Positions 1-7,491 of a DNA stretch of 64,000 bases are shown here, in pieces. The stretch lies in assembly GCF_022014495.1 (NCBI RefSeq), contig NZ_JAKLSQ010000001.1, forward strand, positions 286,739 through 350,738. Direction: 5' to 3'. The notes beneath the pieces were generated by a model that saw only the letters and a program-made list of their open reading frames with translations, was not told the DNA's origin and did no database searches. The translations under genes and the position numbers were made by a program. The DNA is from Sandaracinobacteroides sayramensis. Its GTDB lineage: Bacteria; Pseudomonadota; Alphaproteobacteria; Sphingomonadales; Sphingomonadaceae. How positions within the stretch are numbered: position 1 is the stretch's first letter; each line of letters starts with the position of its first letter.

Positions 1-843
1 GCCCGAGCCTTCCGGGTGCGGCGCCGTCACATGATAGGCGTCGCCGGAAAGGCCATAGCCCACCACTTCGCCAAGGATTTTCGCGCCGCGCTTCTTCGCC
101 CGCTCATATTCCTCCAGCACGACGATGCCGGCGCCTTCGCCCATCACGAAGCCGTCGCGGGCCTTGTCCCATGGGCGGCTGGCGCGGTGCGGCTCGTCGT
201 TGAAATTGGTGGAGAGCGCCCGCGCCTGGGCGAATCCGGCGATGCCGATCGGGCAGATGGTCGCTTCCGCGCCGCCCGCCACCATCACATCGGCATCGTC
301 CAGCGCGATCAGCCGCGCCGCGTCGCCGATGGCGTGGGCGCCGGTGGAGCAGGCGGTGACCACGGCGTGATTCGGCCCCATCAGCCCGTAGCGGATCGAG
401 ACCTGCCCGGAGATGAGGTTGATGAGCCGCCCATGCACGAAGTGGGGGCTGACGCGGCGGGGTCCGCGCTCGTGCAGCACGATGGCTTCCTCGGCGATTC
501 CCGGCAGGCCGCCGATTCCCGAACCGATGAGCGTGCCGGCGCGCAGCCGCTCCTCCTCGGGCATGTCCGTCAGCCCGGCGTCTTCCAGCGCCTGCCCGGC
601 GGCGTCCAGCCCATAGACGATGAAGGGATCGACCTGCCGCTGGATCTTGTGGTCGACGCGCAGGTTCGGGTCGAAATCCTCGGGCTTCACTTCGCAGGCG
701 ATGCGGCAGCTATAGTCCGTGGCGTCGAAGCGGGTGATCGGGCCCGCGCCCGATTTTCCGGCGATCAGCCGGTCCCACGTCTGCTGAACATTCCCGCCCA
801 GCGGGGTCACGAGCCCCAGGCCCGTCACGACAACGCGGCGCAT
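1..843 (-). CDS. fabF: Beta-ketoacyl-ACP synthase II (FabF), C-terminus cut by window edge
   Basis: Condensing enzyme that elongates acyl-ACP with malonyl-ACP in type II fatty acid synthesis in the cytoplasm. The 281 visible residues begin MRRVVVTGLGLVTP and contain the nucleophile motif VTACSTGAHAIGDA with the active Cys at about residue 165. The frame is open to base 1, so roughly the last third, with the two catalytic His residues, lies outside the window. The ATG at 841-843 is preceded by GGAGAAAGGC, a clear ribosome site. It follows acpP by about 210 bp in the order fabD-fabG-acpP-fabF, which is the classic primary fatty-acid cluster and rules against a polyketide enzyme. Confidence 0.95.
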   Translation of the reverse strand, partial: MRRVVVTGLGLVTPLGGNVQQTWDRLIAGKSGAGPITRFDATDYSCRIACEVKPEDFDPNLRVDHKIQRQVDPFIVYGLDAAGQALEDAGLTDMPEEERLRAGTLIGSGIGGLPGIAEEAIVLHERGPRRVSPHFVHGRLINLISGQVSIRYGLMGPNHAVVTACSTGAHAIGDAARLIALDDADVMVAGGAEATICPIGIAGFAQARALSTNFNDEPHRASRPWDKARDGFVMGEGAGIVVLEEYERAKKRGAKILGEVVGYGLSGDAYHVTAPHPEGSG

Positions 844-979
844 GCCTTTCTCCTGATTCTCTCTATTTCACTCCGCGCGGCCTTTTGCCGGTCCGCGCCC
901 TCACCATCCGCATAGCTTGCGGATGGGAAAAGGAAAACCGCGCGAAAGCGCCATCGCTTTCGAAACCGGCGGCCCCCGA

Positions 980-1018
980 AAACAAACGGCCCCGGGGAAT
1001 CGAATCCCACGAGGCCGT
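980..1018 (-). terminator. Probable terminator after acpP
   Basis: On the minus strand the arms ACGGCC and GGCCGT enclose an inner GGGA/TCCC pairing, and the hairpin is followed by TTGTTTT. It lies 35 bp past the acpP stop. ACP is needed in large amounts, so partial termination here would keep acpP expression above that of fabF; that role is inferred. The rest of the 209-bp gap shows no gene. Confidence 0.5.
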
Positions 1019-1052
1019 CAGCGGGCCGCGCGACGGCGGCCCGGCCACCTGT

Positions 1053-1289
1053 TTACTTGCCGTTGGCCGCGATGAAGGCGATCGCGTCCTTCACCGTCAG
1101 AATCTTTTCGGCCGCGTCGTCGGGGATTTCCACGCCGAACTCGTCCTCGAAGGCCATCACCAGCTCGACCGTATCGAGGCTGTCAGCGCCCAGATCGTCG
1201 ATGAAGCTCGCCTCTTCGGTCACCTTCTCGGCTTCCACGCCCAGATGCTCGACCACGATCTTCTTCACCCGTTCGGCGACGTCGCTCAT
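1053..1289 (-). CDS. acpP: Acyl carrier protein
   Basis: Small acidic carrier of growing acyl chains. The protein has 78 residues, the usual length. The phosphopantetheine site is in [13 protein letters not shown], with Ser at about residue 37. It is rich in Glu and Asp, as expected, and forms the typical four-helix ACP. It sits between fabG (128 bp upstream) and fabF, so it acts in primary fatty acid synthesis. The ATG is preceded by GAAAGGGTTAGAGGA. Confidence 0.97.
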   Translation of the reverse strand: MSDVAERVKKIVVEHLGVEAEKVTEEASFIDDLGADSLDTVELVMAFEDEFGVEIPDDAAEKILTVKDAIAFIAANGK

Positions 1290-1416
1290 TCCTCTAACCC
1301 TTTCGCTCGGCTGCCAGCCCCTCCCAAAGAACCCCCGGGGAAAAGCCTGGCCCGTCGTTTGTGCCCAATCGCACTAGCCGTCTGCTTGCCCCCATGCAAG
1401 CGGCAGCGGACAGCCA

Positions 1417-2151
1417 TCAGGCCATGTGCATGCCGCCATTCACATGAATCGCCTGCCCCGTCACATAGCCGCCTTCGTCGCTCGCCAGCCACAGCACGGC
1501 GGCGGCCACATCGCCTCCGTCGCCGAAGCGTCCGGCCGGAATCCGCTCGAACATCTTTGCTTTCTGCTCCTCGTTCAGCGCATCCGTCATCGCCGAGCGG
1601 ATGAAGCCCGGGGCCACGCAATTCACCGTCACGCCCCGGCTCGCCACTTCGGCGGCGAGGCTGCGGGTCATGCCCTCCAGCCCGGCCTTCGCCGCAGCAT
1701 AGTTCGCCTGCCCAGGATTGCCGATGGAGCCGACGACCGAACTGATCGAGACGATCCGCCCATGGCGCGCCTTCATCATCGGCCTGAGCGCCGCGCGCGA
1801 CAGGCGGAAGGCCGCTTCCAGGTCCACCTTCAGCACGGCCGCCCAGTCCTCGTCCTTCATCCGCATGGCGAGACCGTCGCGGGTGATCCCGGCGTTGTTC
1901 ACCAATATGTCGAGCTGCCCCAGCTTTTCGACCGCCGCCGGCACCAGCGCCTCGACTTCCTCGGCAACATCCAGCCGGCAGGGCAGGATTTCCGCCCCGC
2001 CCAATTCGTCGGCCAGCGCCTTCAGCGCCTCCTCGCGCGTGCCGGACAGCGCCAGCTTCGCGCCTCGTGCCTTCAACGTGCGGGCGATGGCGCCGCCGAT
2101 GCCGCCCGATGCGCCGGTCACCAGCGCGGTGCGCCCTTCAAGGTTGAACAT
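1417..2151 (-). CDS. fabG: 3-oxoacyl-ACP reductase (FabG)
   Basis: NADPH-dependent SDR reductase that reduces beta-ketoacyl-ACP. It has 244 residues, a Rossmann motif TGASGGIGGAI near the N-terminus, the NNAG motif, and the catalytic Ser-Tyr-Lys in SISS and YAAAK. It ends VNGGMHMA, which is typical of FabG. An upstream ATG at 2169 would add six residues, but GAGGAGAAACCAG directly precedes the ATG at 2151, so the shorter start is chosen. The gene lies between fabD and acpP in one transcription direction. Confidence 0.95.
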   Translation of the reverse strand: MFNLEGRTALVTGASGGIGGAIARTLKARGAKLALSGTREEALKALADELGGAEILPCRLDVAEEVEALVPAAVEKLGQLDILVNNAGITRDGLAMRMKDEDWAAVLKVDLEAAFRLSRAALRPMMKARHGRIVSISSVVGSIGNPGQANYAAAKAGLEGMTRSLAAEVASRGVTVNCVAPGFIRSAMTDALNEEQKAKMFERIPAGRFGDGGDVAAAVLWLASDEGGYVTGQAIHVNGGMHMA

Positions 2152-2246
2152 TCTGGTTTCTCCTCGCATTTTCTCGGGCGCTTGCGGCGCTGCGCGCCGG
2201 GGTTGTTTCGCTCCCCTCCGCTTCGCGGCGGAGGGTTGCGGACAGT

Positions 2247-3185
2247 CTAGAGGGCCTTCAGCACCGCCTCGATATCATCGGGCTTCTGCACCGACAGATT
2301 CTGGATGTCGGGGGCGATTCGCTTCACCATCGGCCCCAGCACCTTGCCGCCCAGTTCCACCAGCCGGGTAACGCCGGCCGCCGCCATCGCCTCCACCGAT
2401 TCGCGCCAGCGCACGGTTGCCGTCACCTGCGTGACTAGCAGGCCGCGAATCTCCGCAGGGTCGGAAACCGGGGCGGCCGTCACATTGGCATAGGCCGGCA
2501 CCAGCGGCGCCAGCAGCGCCGCCGTTTCCAGCGCTTTTGCCATGGCCTCGGCGGCGGGCTGCATCAGCGGGCAGTGGAAGGGCGCCGAAACCGGCAGCAG
2601 CACCGTCATGCGCGCGCCCTTGGCCTTCGCCAGCGCCATCGCCCGCTCGACGGCGGCCTTGTGGCCCGAAACCACCACCTGCCCCGGCGCATTGTCGTTG
2701 GCGATGGCGCAGATCTCGTCGCCAGCCGCCTCGGCGGCGATCGCCCGCACATCGCCGATCGAAAGCGCCAGGATCGCGGCCATGGCCCCTTCGCCCGGCG
2801 GCACCGCCGCCTGCATCGCCTCGCCCCGCAGGCGCAGCAGCCGGGCGGTCTCGGCCAGCGGCAATGCCTGCGCCGCGGCGAGCGCCGAATATTCGCCAAG
2901 GCTGTGCCCGGCCACATAGCCGGCCTTTTCACTAAGGCGGATACCGCCTTCCTTTTCCAGCACCGCCAGCGCCGCAAGGCTTGCCGCCATGATCGCGGGC
3001 TGGGCATTCGCGGTCAGAGTCAGCGCTTCTTCCGGCCCTTCGAACATCAGGCGCGAAAGGCTCTCGCCCAGCGCTTCGTCCACTTCTTCGAAGATTTCGC
3101 GCGCGGCGGCGCTGGCGTCGGCAAAGGCTTTTCCCATCCCGACCGACTGGCTGCCCTGGCCGGGGAAAATGAAGGCTGTCGTCAA
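2247..3185 (-). CDS. fabD: Malonyl-CoA:ACP transacylase (FabD)
   Basis: Transfers malonyl from CoA to ACP, supplying extender units. The fold starts TTAFIFPGQGSQSVGMG and the nucleophile elbow is GHSLGEYSALAAA; a later acid/base His lies in SAPFHCPLM. The frame is open to 3284, but the longer form adds an unconserved stretch. A TTG at 3183-3185 gives 312 residues, the usual family length, and it lies just downstream of a TTGACA promoter at 3223-3250 that would fall inside the longer version. First gene of the fab cluster. Confidence 0.9.
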   Translation of the reverse strand: MTTAFIFPGQGSQSVGMGKAFADASAAAREIFEEVDEALGESLSRLMFEGPEEALTLTANAQPAIMAASLAALAVLEKEGGIRLSEKAGYVAGHSLGEYSALAAAQALPLAETARLLRLRGEAMQAAVPPGEGAMAAILALSIGDVRAIAAEAAGDEICAIANDNAPGQVVVSGHKAAVERAMALAKAKGARMTVLLPVSAPFHCPLMQPAAEAMAKALETAALLAPLVPAYANVTAAPVSDPAEIRGLLVTQVTATVRWRESVEAMAAAGVTRLVELGGKVLGPMVKRIAPDIQNLSVQKPDDIEAVLKAL

Positions 3186-3222
3186 GGTTGTCTTGCTCGC
3201 ATGATGTTTCAGGATGGCGGTT

Positions 3223-3250
3223 GCACTAGCGCATCCCGCCTTGCTGTCAA
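3223..3250 (-). promoter_or_regulatory. Candidate housekeeping promoter for the fab cluster
   Basis: On the minus strand TTGACA (3245-3250) is followed after 16 bp by TAGTGC (3223-3228). The -35 is perfect and the -10 is poor. Transcription would begin near 3216 and leave a leader of about 30 nt before the TTG start of fabD at 3185. No experimental evidence. Confidence 0.4.
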
Positions 3251-3432
3251 AACTGTCCGTCTCAGCAGAATGCGCCATCTGCACATCTGAGCTTTTCAGA
3301 GTGGAAGCCTTCCCTTATGACTGGCAGTCGGACTTTAACCAGGGGGCTCATATTCCGGCTGTTCAGTCTCACGCCAGATATGGCGTGGCAGAAGGAAGCT
3401 GTTGCCTTGAGGCATGAGAAGAAAGGTCGTCA

Positions 3433-4563
3433 ATGAAGCTGATTTCGAGGCTTTCGCTTGCTCTCTCGCTCGGAATGGCAACTGCCCTTCCGATGGCAGG
3501 CGTTCCGCTTCTGTCGGGCGCAGCCATGGCGCAGGCACTTTCTCCCGCAGTCGGCAAGCCGTTGCAGCAGGCGTCCAACGCCGCCAAGGCCGGCAACAAC
3601 TCCGCCGCCCTCAACTATGTGAATCAGGCGCGCACCGCCGCCAAGACCCCCACTGAGCGCACCAAGGTCGCGCAGATGGCGGCCTTCGTGCACACCCGCA
3701 GCGGCCAATATGCGCAGGCGGCGGCCGAACTGGAGCGGATCAACGCCCCGGCCAGCCAGCTCGCGCCGCTCTATTATCAGGCCCGCCAGTACGACAAGGC
3801 GATCGCCACAGCCCGCAAGTCCGGACAGACGACCATCGTCGCCCAGTCCTATCTGCAGCAGGGCAAGCCGGCCGAAGCCGCAAAAATCTACCAGGACATG
3901 CTGGCGAAGAACCCGAACAACCTGTCGGCGCTTCAGAACCTCGCCGGCGCCCAGTTCAAGATGGGCGACAAGAAGGCCTATATCGGCACCATCCAGAAGC
4001 TGATCCGCCTGGATCCGACGCCGGCCCGCTGGCGGGCGCTGCTGGTGGACATGAAGAATCAGCCGCAATCGCGCGATTCCAAGCTGGCGCTTTACCATCT
4101 GATGCGGGAAACCGGGAACCTCACCACCGCTGCCGATGTGCAGGAATTCGCCAAGGTCGCCATCGTTGGCGGCCAGTCGGGCGTGGCCGCAGACGTGGTG
4201 AAGACCGCGAGCGCCAGCGGCGTGATCCCGGCGGGCGACGCCACCACAGCGCGCCTGATCGACGCCGCCGGCAAGCGGCAGTCTGCAGCGCTCGCCGCCG
4301 CGCCCAACGCTGCCAAGGCACCGAACACCGCGCTTGCGGCGGGCAACGCCTATCTGGGCGCCGGCCAGTATCCGCAGGCCATCGCTGCCTTCACCACCGC
4401 GCAGAAAGGCCCGAATCCGGGCGAGGCGGCCCTGTTCAAGGGAATCGCCCAGCTGCGTGCCGGCAATATCGCCGCAGCCAAGGCGACTTTCGCGGCCGTG
4501 CCCAACGGGCCTGTTTCCGAAGTCGCCGGTTTGTGGCAGCTTTACGCCTCGACCAAGGGGTAA
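3433..4563 (+). CDS. Secreted tetratricopeptide-repeat protein
   Basis: 376 residues, specific function unknown. The first 35 residues form a signal peptide with basic MKLISR, a hydrophobic core and a likely cut after AMA. The rest is Ala-rich helical repeats of TPR type; the clearest are around residues 130-165 (AQSYLQQGKPAEAAKIYQDML then NLSALQNLAGAQFKMGD) and near the C-terminus (AGNAYLGAGQYPQAIAAF). TPR proteins are scaffolds for protein contacts in the periplasm or outer membrane. The gene is alone, with its own strong terminator 68 bp downstream. A ribosome site GAAAGG precedes the ATG. Confidence 0.85.
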   Translation: MKLISRLSLALSLGMATALPMAGVPLLSGAAMAQALSPAVGKPLQQASNAAKAGNNSAALNYVNQARTAAKTPTERTKVAQMAAFVHTRSGQYAQAAAELERINAPASQLAPLYYQARQYDKAIATARKSGQTTIVAQSYLQQGKPAEAAKIYQDMLAKNPNNLSALQNLAGAQFKMGDKKAYIGTIQKLIRLDPTPARWRALLVDMKNQPQSRDSKLALYHLMRETGNLTTAADVQEFAKVAIVGGQSGVAADVVKTASASGVIPAGDATTARLIDAAGKRQSAALAAAPNAAKAPNTALAAGNAYLGAGQYPQAIAAFTTAQKGPNPGEAALFKGIAQLRAGNIAAAKATFAAVPNGPVSEVAGLWQLYASTKG

Positions 4564-4630
4564 GATCCGGACCGCTCAGGCAAGCGTTCGGTTACGGGAG
4601 GGCACAGGTCCTCCGCCTTTTCGAACCATT

Positions 4631-4657
4631 AGGGGGGCTTCGGCCCCCCTTTTTTTG
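4631..4657 (+). terminator. Rho-independent terminator of the TPR gene
   Basis: AGGGGGGC, loop TTCG, GCCCCCCT, then seven T. This is a perfect GC stem with a UUCG tetraloop and a U tract, and it is the strongest terminator in the window. It faces the end of the convergent Lrp-type gene. Confidence 0.92.
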
Positions 4658-4690
4658 CTCTGGCAGCAGTGCATGCGGATTCCGCCACGT

Positions 4691-5179
4691 TCAGGGAATC
4701 GCCAGTTCCATTCCGGCCTTCACCCGGTCCAGCGCGATCAGCGAGCGGAAGCTGGCGACAAACGCATTCTCCGAGAACAGGCGCCGCGTCGTCGCTTCAT
4801 AAACACGCATGTCGGGCGAGACAATCACCAGCACGAAGCTGGTGCCACCCGTGACATAATAGCATTGCTGTACTTCCGGCGCGGCCCGGAACAACGCCTT
4901 CGCCCGGTCCACCGTCGCCGTCCGCTCGTCGCTCAGATGCACCTCGACGATCGAGGTGATGCCGAGCGAGATCGCGTCCGGATCGACGAGGGCTGCGTTC
5001 CAGCGGATGATCCCCGCCTTTTCCATGGCGGCGATCCGGCGTTGCACCGCCGCCGTCGAAAGATGGACGGCCTCTGCGATCGCCCGTTGCGGCGTCTTGT
5101 TGTCGCGCTGAACGATGCGGAGAATCGCCCTGTCGAAGGAATCCAGCGTGCGGCTCGCGGCTTTGAGGGGGTTGGCCAT
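4691..5179 (-). CDS. Lrp/AsnC family transcriptional regulator
   Basis: 162-residue regulator. The N-terminal winged helix includes LDSFDRAILRIVQRDNKTPQRAIAEAV and the recognition helix LSTAAVQRRIAAMEKAG, at about residues 10-60. The C-terminal alpha-beta RAM domain (about 75-150) binds amino acids in this family and makes octamers. It is divergent from a DMT exporter with a shared 104-bp spacer, which suggests that it controls export of an amino acid or similar metabolite; the ligand cannot be read from the sequence. Confidence 0.92.
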   Translation of the reverse strand: MANPLKAASRTLDSFDRAILRIVQRDNKTPQRAIAEAVHLSTAAVQRRIAAMEKAGIIRWNAALVDPDAISLGITSIVEVHLSDERTATVDRAKALFRAAPEVQQCYYVTGGTSFVLVIVSPDMRVYEATTRRLFSENAFVASFRSLIALDRVKAGMELAIP

Positions 5180-5283
5180 GAAGCGAGTAATTGTTGCGTT
5201 TCAGGCCCTGATCAAGAGCGCATTTCCCACCTTATCGATGATATTTCTCACCCATTCGCAACCCAGTTCATGAAAGCATCGGC

Positions 5284-6243
5284 GTGGATCGAGGATCAGG
5301 CAGCGGCTCCACTCTGGCCGGCATCTTATATGGCGCCGGCGCCGGGGCGCTCTGGGGGCTGGTTTTCCTGGGGCCGGAACTGGCGCGCGGTTTCAGCCCG
5401 CTGGAACTGACGATCGGCCGCTACCTGCTGTTCGGGTTGATTTCCGCAATGCTGATCGCGCCGCGCTGGCGCAAGCTGGCGCCCGGGCTGGACCGGCAAG
5501 CCTGGATCGGGCTCACATGGCTCGCGGTCGCCGGCAACACCCTTTATTACATCCTCCTTTCCACCGCCGTGCAGAAGGGCGGCATCGCCATGACCTCGCT
5601 GGTGGTCGGCTTCGTGCCGATCGCCGTCACCATCGTCGGCAGCCGGGCCTTCGGCGCCGTGCCGCTGGGCAGGCTGGCGCCGTCGTTGCTGCTGTGCGCA
5701 GCCGGCGCCATCTGCATAGGCTGGCAGGCTATCGCGCTTCCAGCTTCCGGCTCGGTCGGCACGCAACTCGTTGGGCTCCTAGCCGCTATCGGCGCGCTGG
5801 TTTCCTGGACCGCCTATGCGGTGGGCAACAGCCGCTGGCTGGCGCGGCTGCGCCATATCTCCGCCCATGAATGGAATCTGCTGATCGGCCTGACGACCGG
5901 CGCGCAGTCGCTGCTGCTGATTCCACTCGCCCTTATGCTGGCCGAAGGCAGGCATGGCGCAGCCGACTGGGCGCGATTCGCCGCCGTCTCGATTGCCGTT
6001 TGTCTGGCGGGGTCGATATTCGGCAACGCCTTCTGGAATCGGATGAACCGCCTGCTGCCGCTGACGCTGGTAGGGCAGATGATCCTGTTCGAGACGCTGT
6101 TCGCGCTGATCTATGGCTTCCTCTGGGAAAACCGGCTGCCGACAGCTCTGGAAATGGCGGCCTTTGCCCTTCTGGTGCTAAGCTTGCTGTCCTGCATCGC
6201 CGCGCATCGCAAACCCGGCGCCCGCCTCAGCGAGGCAGGCTGA
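5284..6243 (+). CDS. EamA/DMT family transporter
   Basis: 319-residue inner-membrane protein with about ten hydrophobic helices arranged as two EamA repeats; the first opens GILYGAGAGALWGLVFLGPELARG. Members are mostly metabolite or amino-acid exporters. The chosen start is GTG at 5284, because the ATG at 5270 is in another frame. The divergent Lrp-type gene is the probable regulator. It ends 17 bp beyond the stop of the convergent pgeF, so the two reading frames overlap at their 3' ends. Confidence 0.88.
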   Translation: MDRGSGSGSTLAGILYGAGAGALWGLVFLGPELARGFSPLELTIGRYLLFGLISAMLIAPRWRKLAPGLDRQAWIGLTWLAVAGNTLYYILLSTAVQKGGIAMTSLVVGFVPIAVTIVGSRAFGAVPLGRLAPSLLLCAAGAICIGWQAIALPASGSVGTQLVGLLAAIGALVSWTAYAVGNSRWLARLRHISAHEWNLLIGLTTGAQSLLLIPLALMLAEGRHGAADWARFAAVSIAVCLAGSIFGNAFWNRMNRLLPLTLVGQMILFETLFALIYGFLWENRLPTALEMAAFALLVLSLLSCIAAHRKPGARLSEAG

Positions 6244-6982
6244 TCAGGCTCAACTGGCGGCCATAATCCGCCTCTCCGGCAAGGGTCGTGCGGCGATAGC
6301 TGAAGAAGCGGGCGGACTCGGCCTTCGTGTCGACGCCAAGGCCTTCCGCGCGGGTGACTCCAGCCTCCGCCAGACGGAACAGGCAATAGCCTTCCAGATC
6401 GAAGAGAGCATGGCCCGCCCGGCCATCGGTGAAGAAGGCGCCATTTTCCACATTCGCGGCTTCGAAGCGCGCGCGGAAAGCCTCGTCCACCTCGTAGGAA
6501 CGGCGGCCGATGCAGGGGCCGACGGCGGCGGCGATGCGGCCGCGGCAGGCCCCCAGCTTCTCCATCCGTTCGACGGTGGCGCCGATCACCCCGCCGAGCG
6601 CACCCTTCCAGCCCGCATGCGCGGCGGCGATGACGCCTGCCTGCCGATCCTCGAACAGAAGCGGGCCGCAGTCGGCCGTCAGCACGCCCAAAGCAAGGCC
6701 GGGCCGGTCGGTCACCAGCGCGTCGGCCTCCGGCCGGGCGTCGTCCGTCCAGTCGCCGGCCTCCACGGCGGTCGCGCTGTGCACCTGGCGCAGGCTCACC
6801 AGCCGCGCATCCGGCGAAACCACGGCAAGCGCCCGCGCCCGATTCTCCCGCACCAGCGCCGGATCGTCGGATGAGCCCAGCCCCACATTCAGGCTGTCGA
6901 ACAGGCCGGTGGAAACACCGCCGGTGCGGCCTAGGAATCCATGCGGGAAGGTCAGGCCATGGGCGGTCAGGCGGGTGATCAA
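6227..6982 (-). CDS. pgeF: Peptidoglycan editing factor PgeF (YfiH/laccase-domain)
   Basis: PgeF proteins remove wrongly incorporated residues from peptidoglycan precursors. Older annotations call them polyphenol oxidase. The diagnostic core is VLTADCGPLLFEDRQAG followed by IAAAHAGWKGALGG, with Cys/His metal-site residues, then AAVGPCIG. The open frame runs to 7225, but the upstream part is a shadow of the GNAT gene. The TTG at 6980-6982 overlaps the GNAT stop (TTTGA) and gives 251 residues, the family length, so it is preferred. In many alphaproteobacteria this gene follows lgt and the methyltransferase; here it is 4.6 kb away on the other strand. Confidence 0.9.
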   Translation of the reverse strand: MITRLTAHGLTFPHGFLGRTGGVSTGLFDSLNVGLGSSDDPALVRENRARALAVVSPDARLVSLRQVHSATAVEAGDWTDDARPEADALVTDRPGLALGVLTADCGPLLFEDRQAGVIAAAHAGWKGALGGVIGATVERMEKLGACRGRIAAAVGPCIGRRSYEVDEAFRARFEAANVENGAFFTDGRAGHALFDLEGYCLFRLAEAGVTRAEGLGVDTKAESARFFSYRRTTLAGEADYGRQLSLISLPR

Positions 6983-7491
6983 AGCGTCAGCCTCAGGATA
7001 CGGTCGTCGTCGACGGTGGTGCCGACGACATAGGCGTATTTGCCCACTTCCTCGAAGCCATATTTCTCGTAGAAGCGCCGCGCCCGGTGGTTGTCCACCC
7101 AGACGGTCAGATAGAGTTCCTGATAGCCGCGCGCCCGCGCTTCGCCGATCGCCCAGTCCATCAGCGCCTGTGCCAGGCCAAGGCCCTTCGCCTCCTCGCG
7201 CAGGTAGAGCATCCGCAGCACCCACCAGCGCCTGTCCGTGTCGAGCGGCAGATCATATGGACCCAATGTGCAATAGCCCAGCAGCCGCCCATCGGCCGCC
7301 TCGCCCAGCATCACGGCATGGTCGGCGGCCGCGCATTCCGCCTCGAAACGCGGCACGCTGCACCCATCCAGAAATTCCGCCAGTTCGTGCGGGGGGTAGA
7401 GATGGGCGAAAGTTGCGGTGAAGCTCTCGCAGAAGAGAGCCCGCACCGCAGCCCCGTCCGCCGCGGTCGCGCGGCGGAGCGCGAAACTCAT
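6979..7491 (-). CDS. GNAT family N-acetyltransferase
   Basis: 170 residues with the acetyl-CoA binding region EEAKGLGLAQALMDWAIGEARARG, a variant of the R/Q-x-x-G-x-G/A loop. It also has the usual C-terminal strand FYEKYGFEEVGKYAYVVG. The substrate is unknown. It overlaps the acyl-CoA synthetase upstream by 4 bp (7488-7491) and pgeF downstream by 4 bp, so it is part of one translationally coupled minus-strand transcript. Confidence 0.88.
   Translation of the reverse strand: MSFALRRATAADGAAVRALFCESFTATFAHLYPPHELAEFLDGCSVPRFEAECAAADHAVMLGEAADGRLLGYCTLGPYDLPLDTDRRWWVLRMLYLREEAKGLGLAQALMDWAIGEARARGYQELYLTVWVDNHRARRFYEKYGFEEVGKYAYVVGTTVDDDRILRLTL

Noticed and set aside
1-3185. A secondary-metabolite (polyketide) cluster, suggested by a ketosynthase and an ACP
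   Set aside because: Gene order fabD-fabG-acpP-fabF and protein lengths are those of primary fatty acid synthesis.
3214-3417. A 67-residue plus-strand frame between fabD and the TPR gene
   Set aside because: It overlaps the fabD promoter region antisense, has no ribosome site and no recognisable features.
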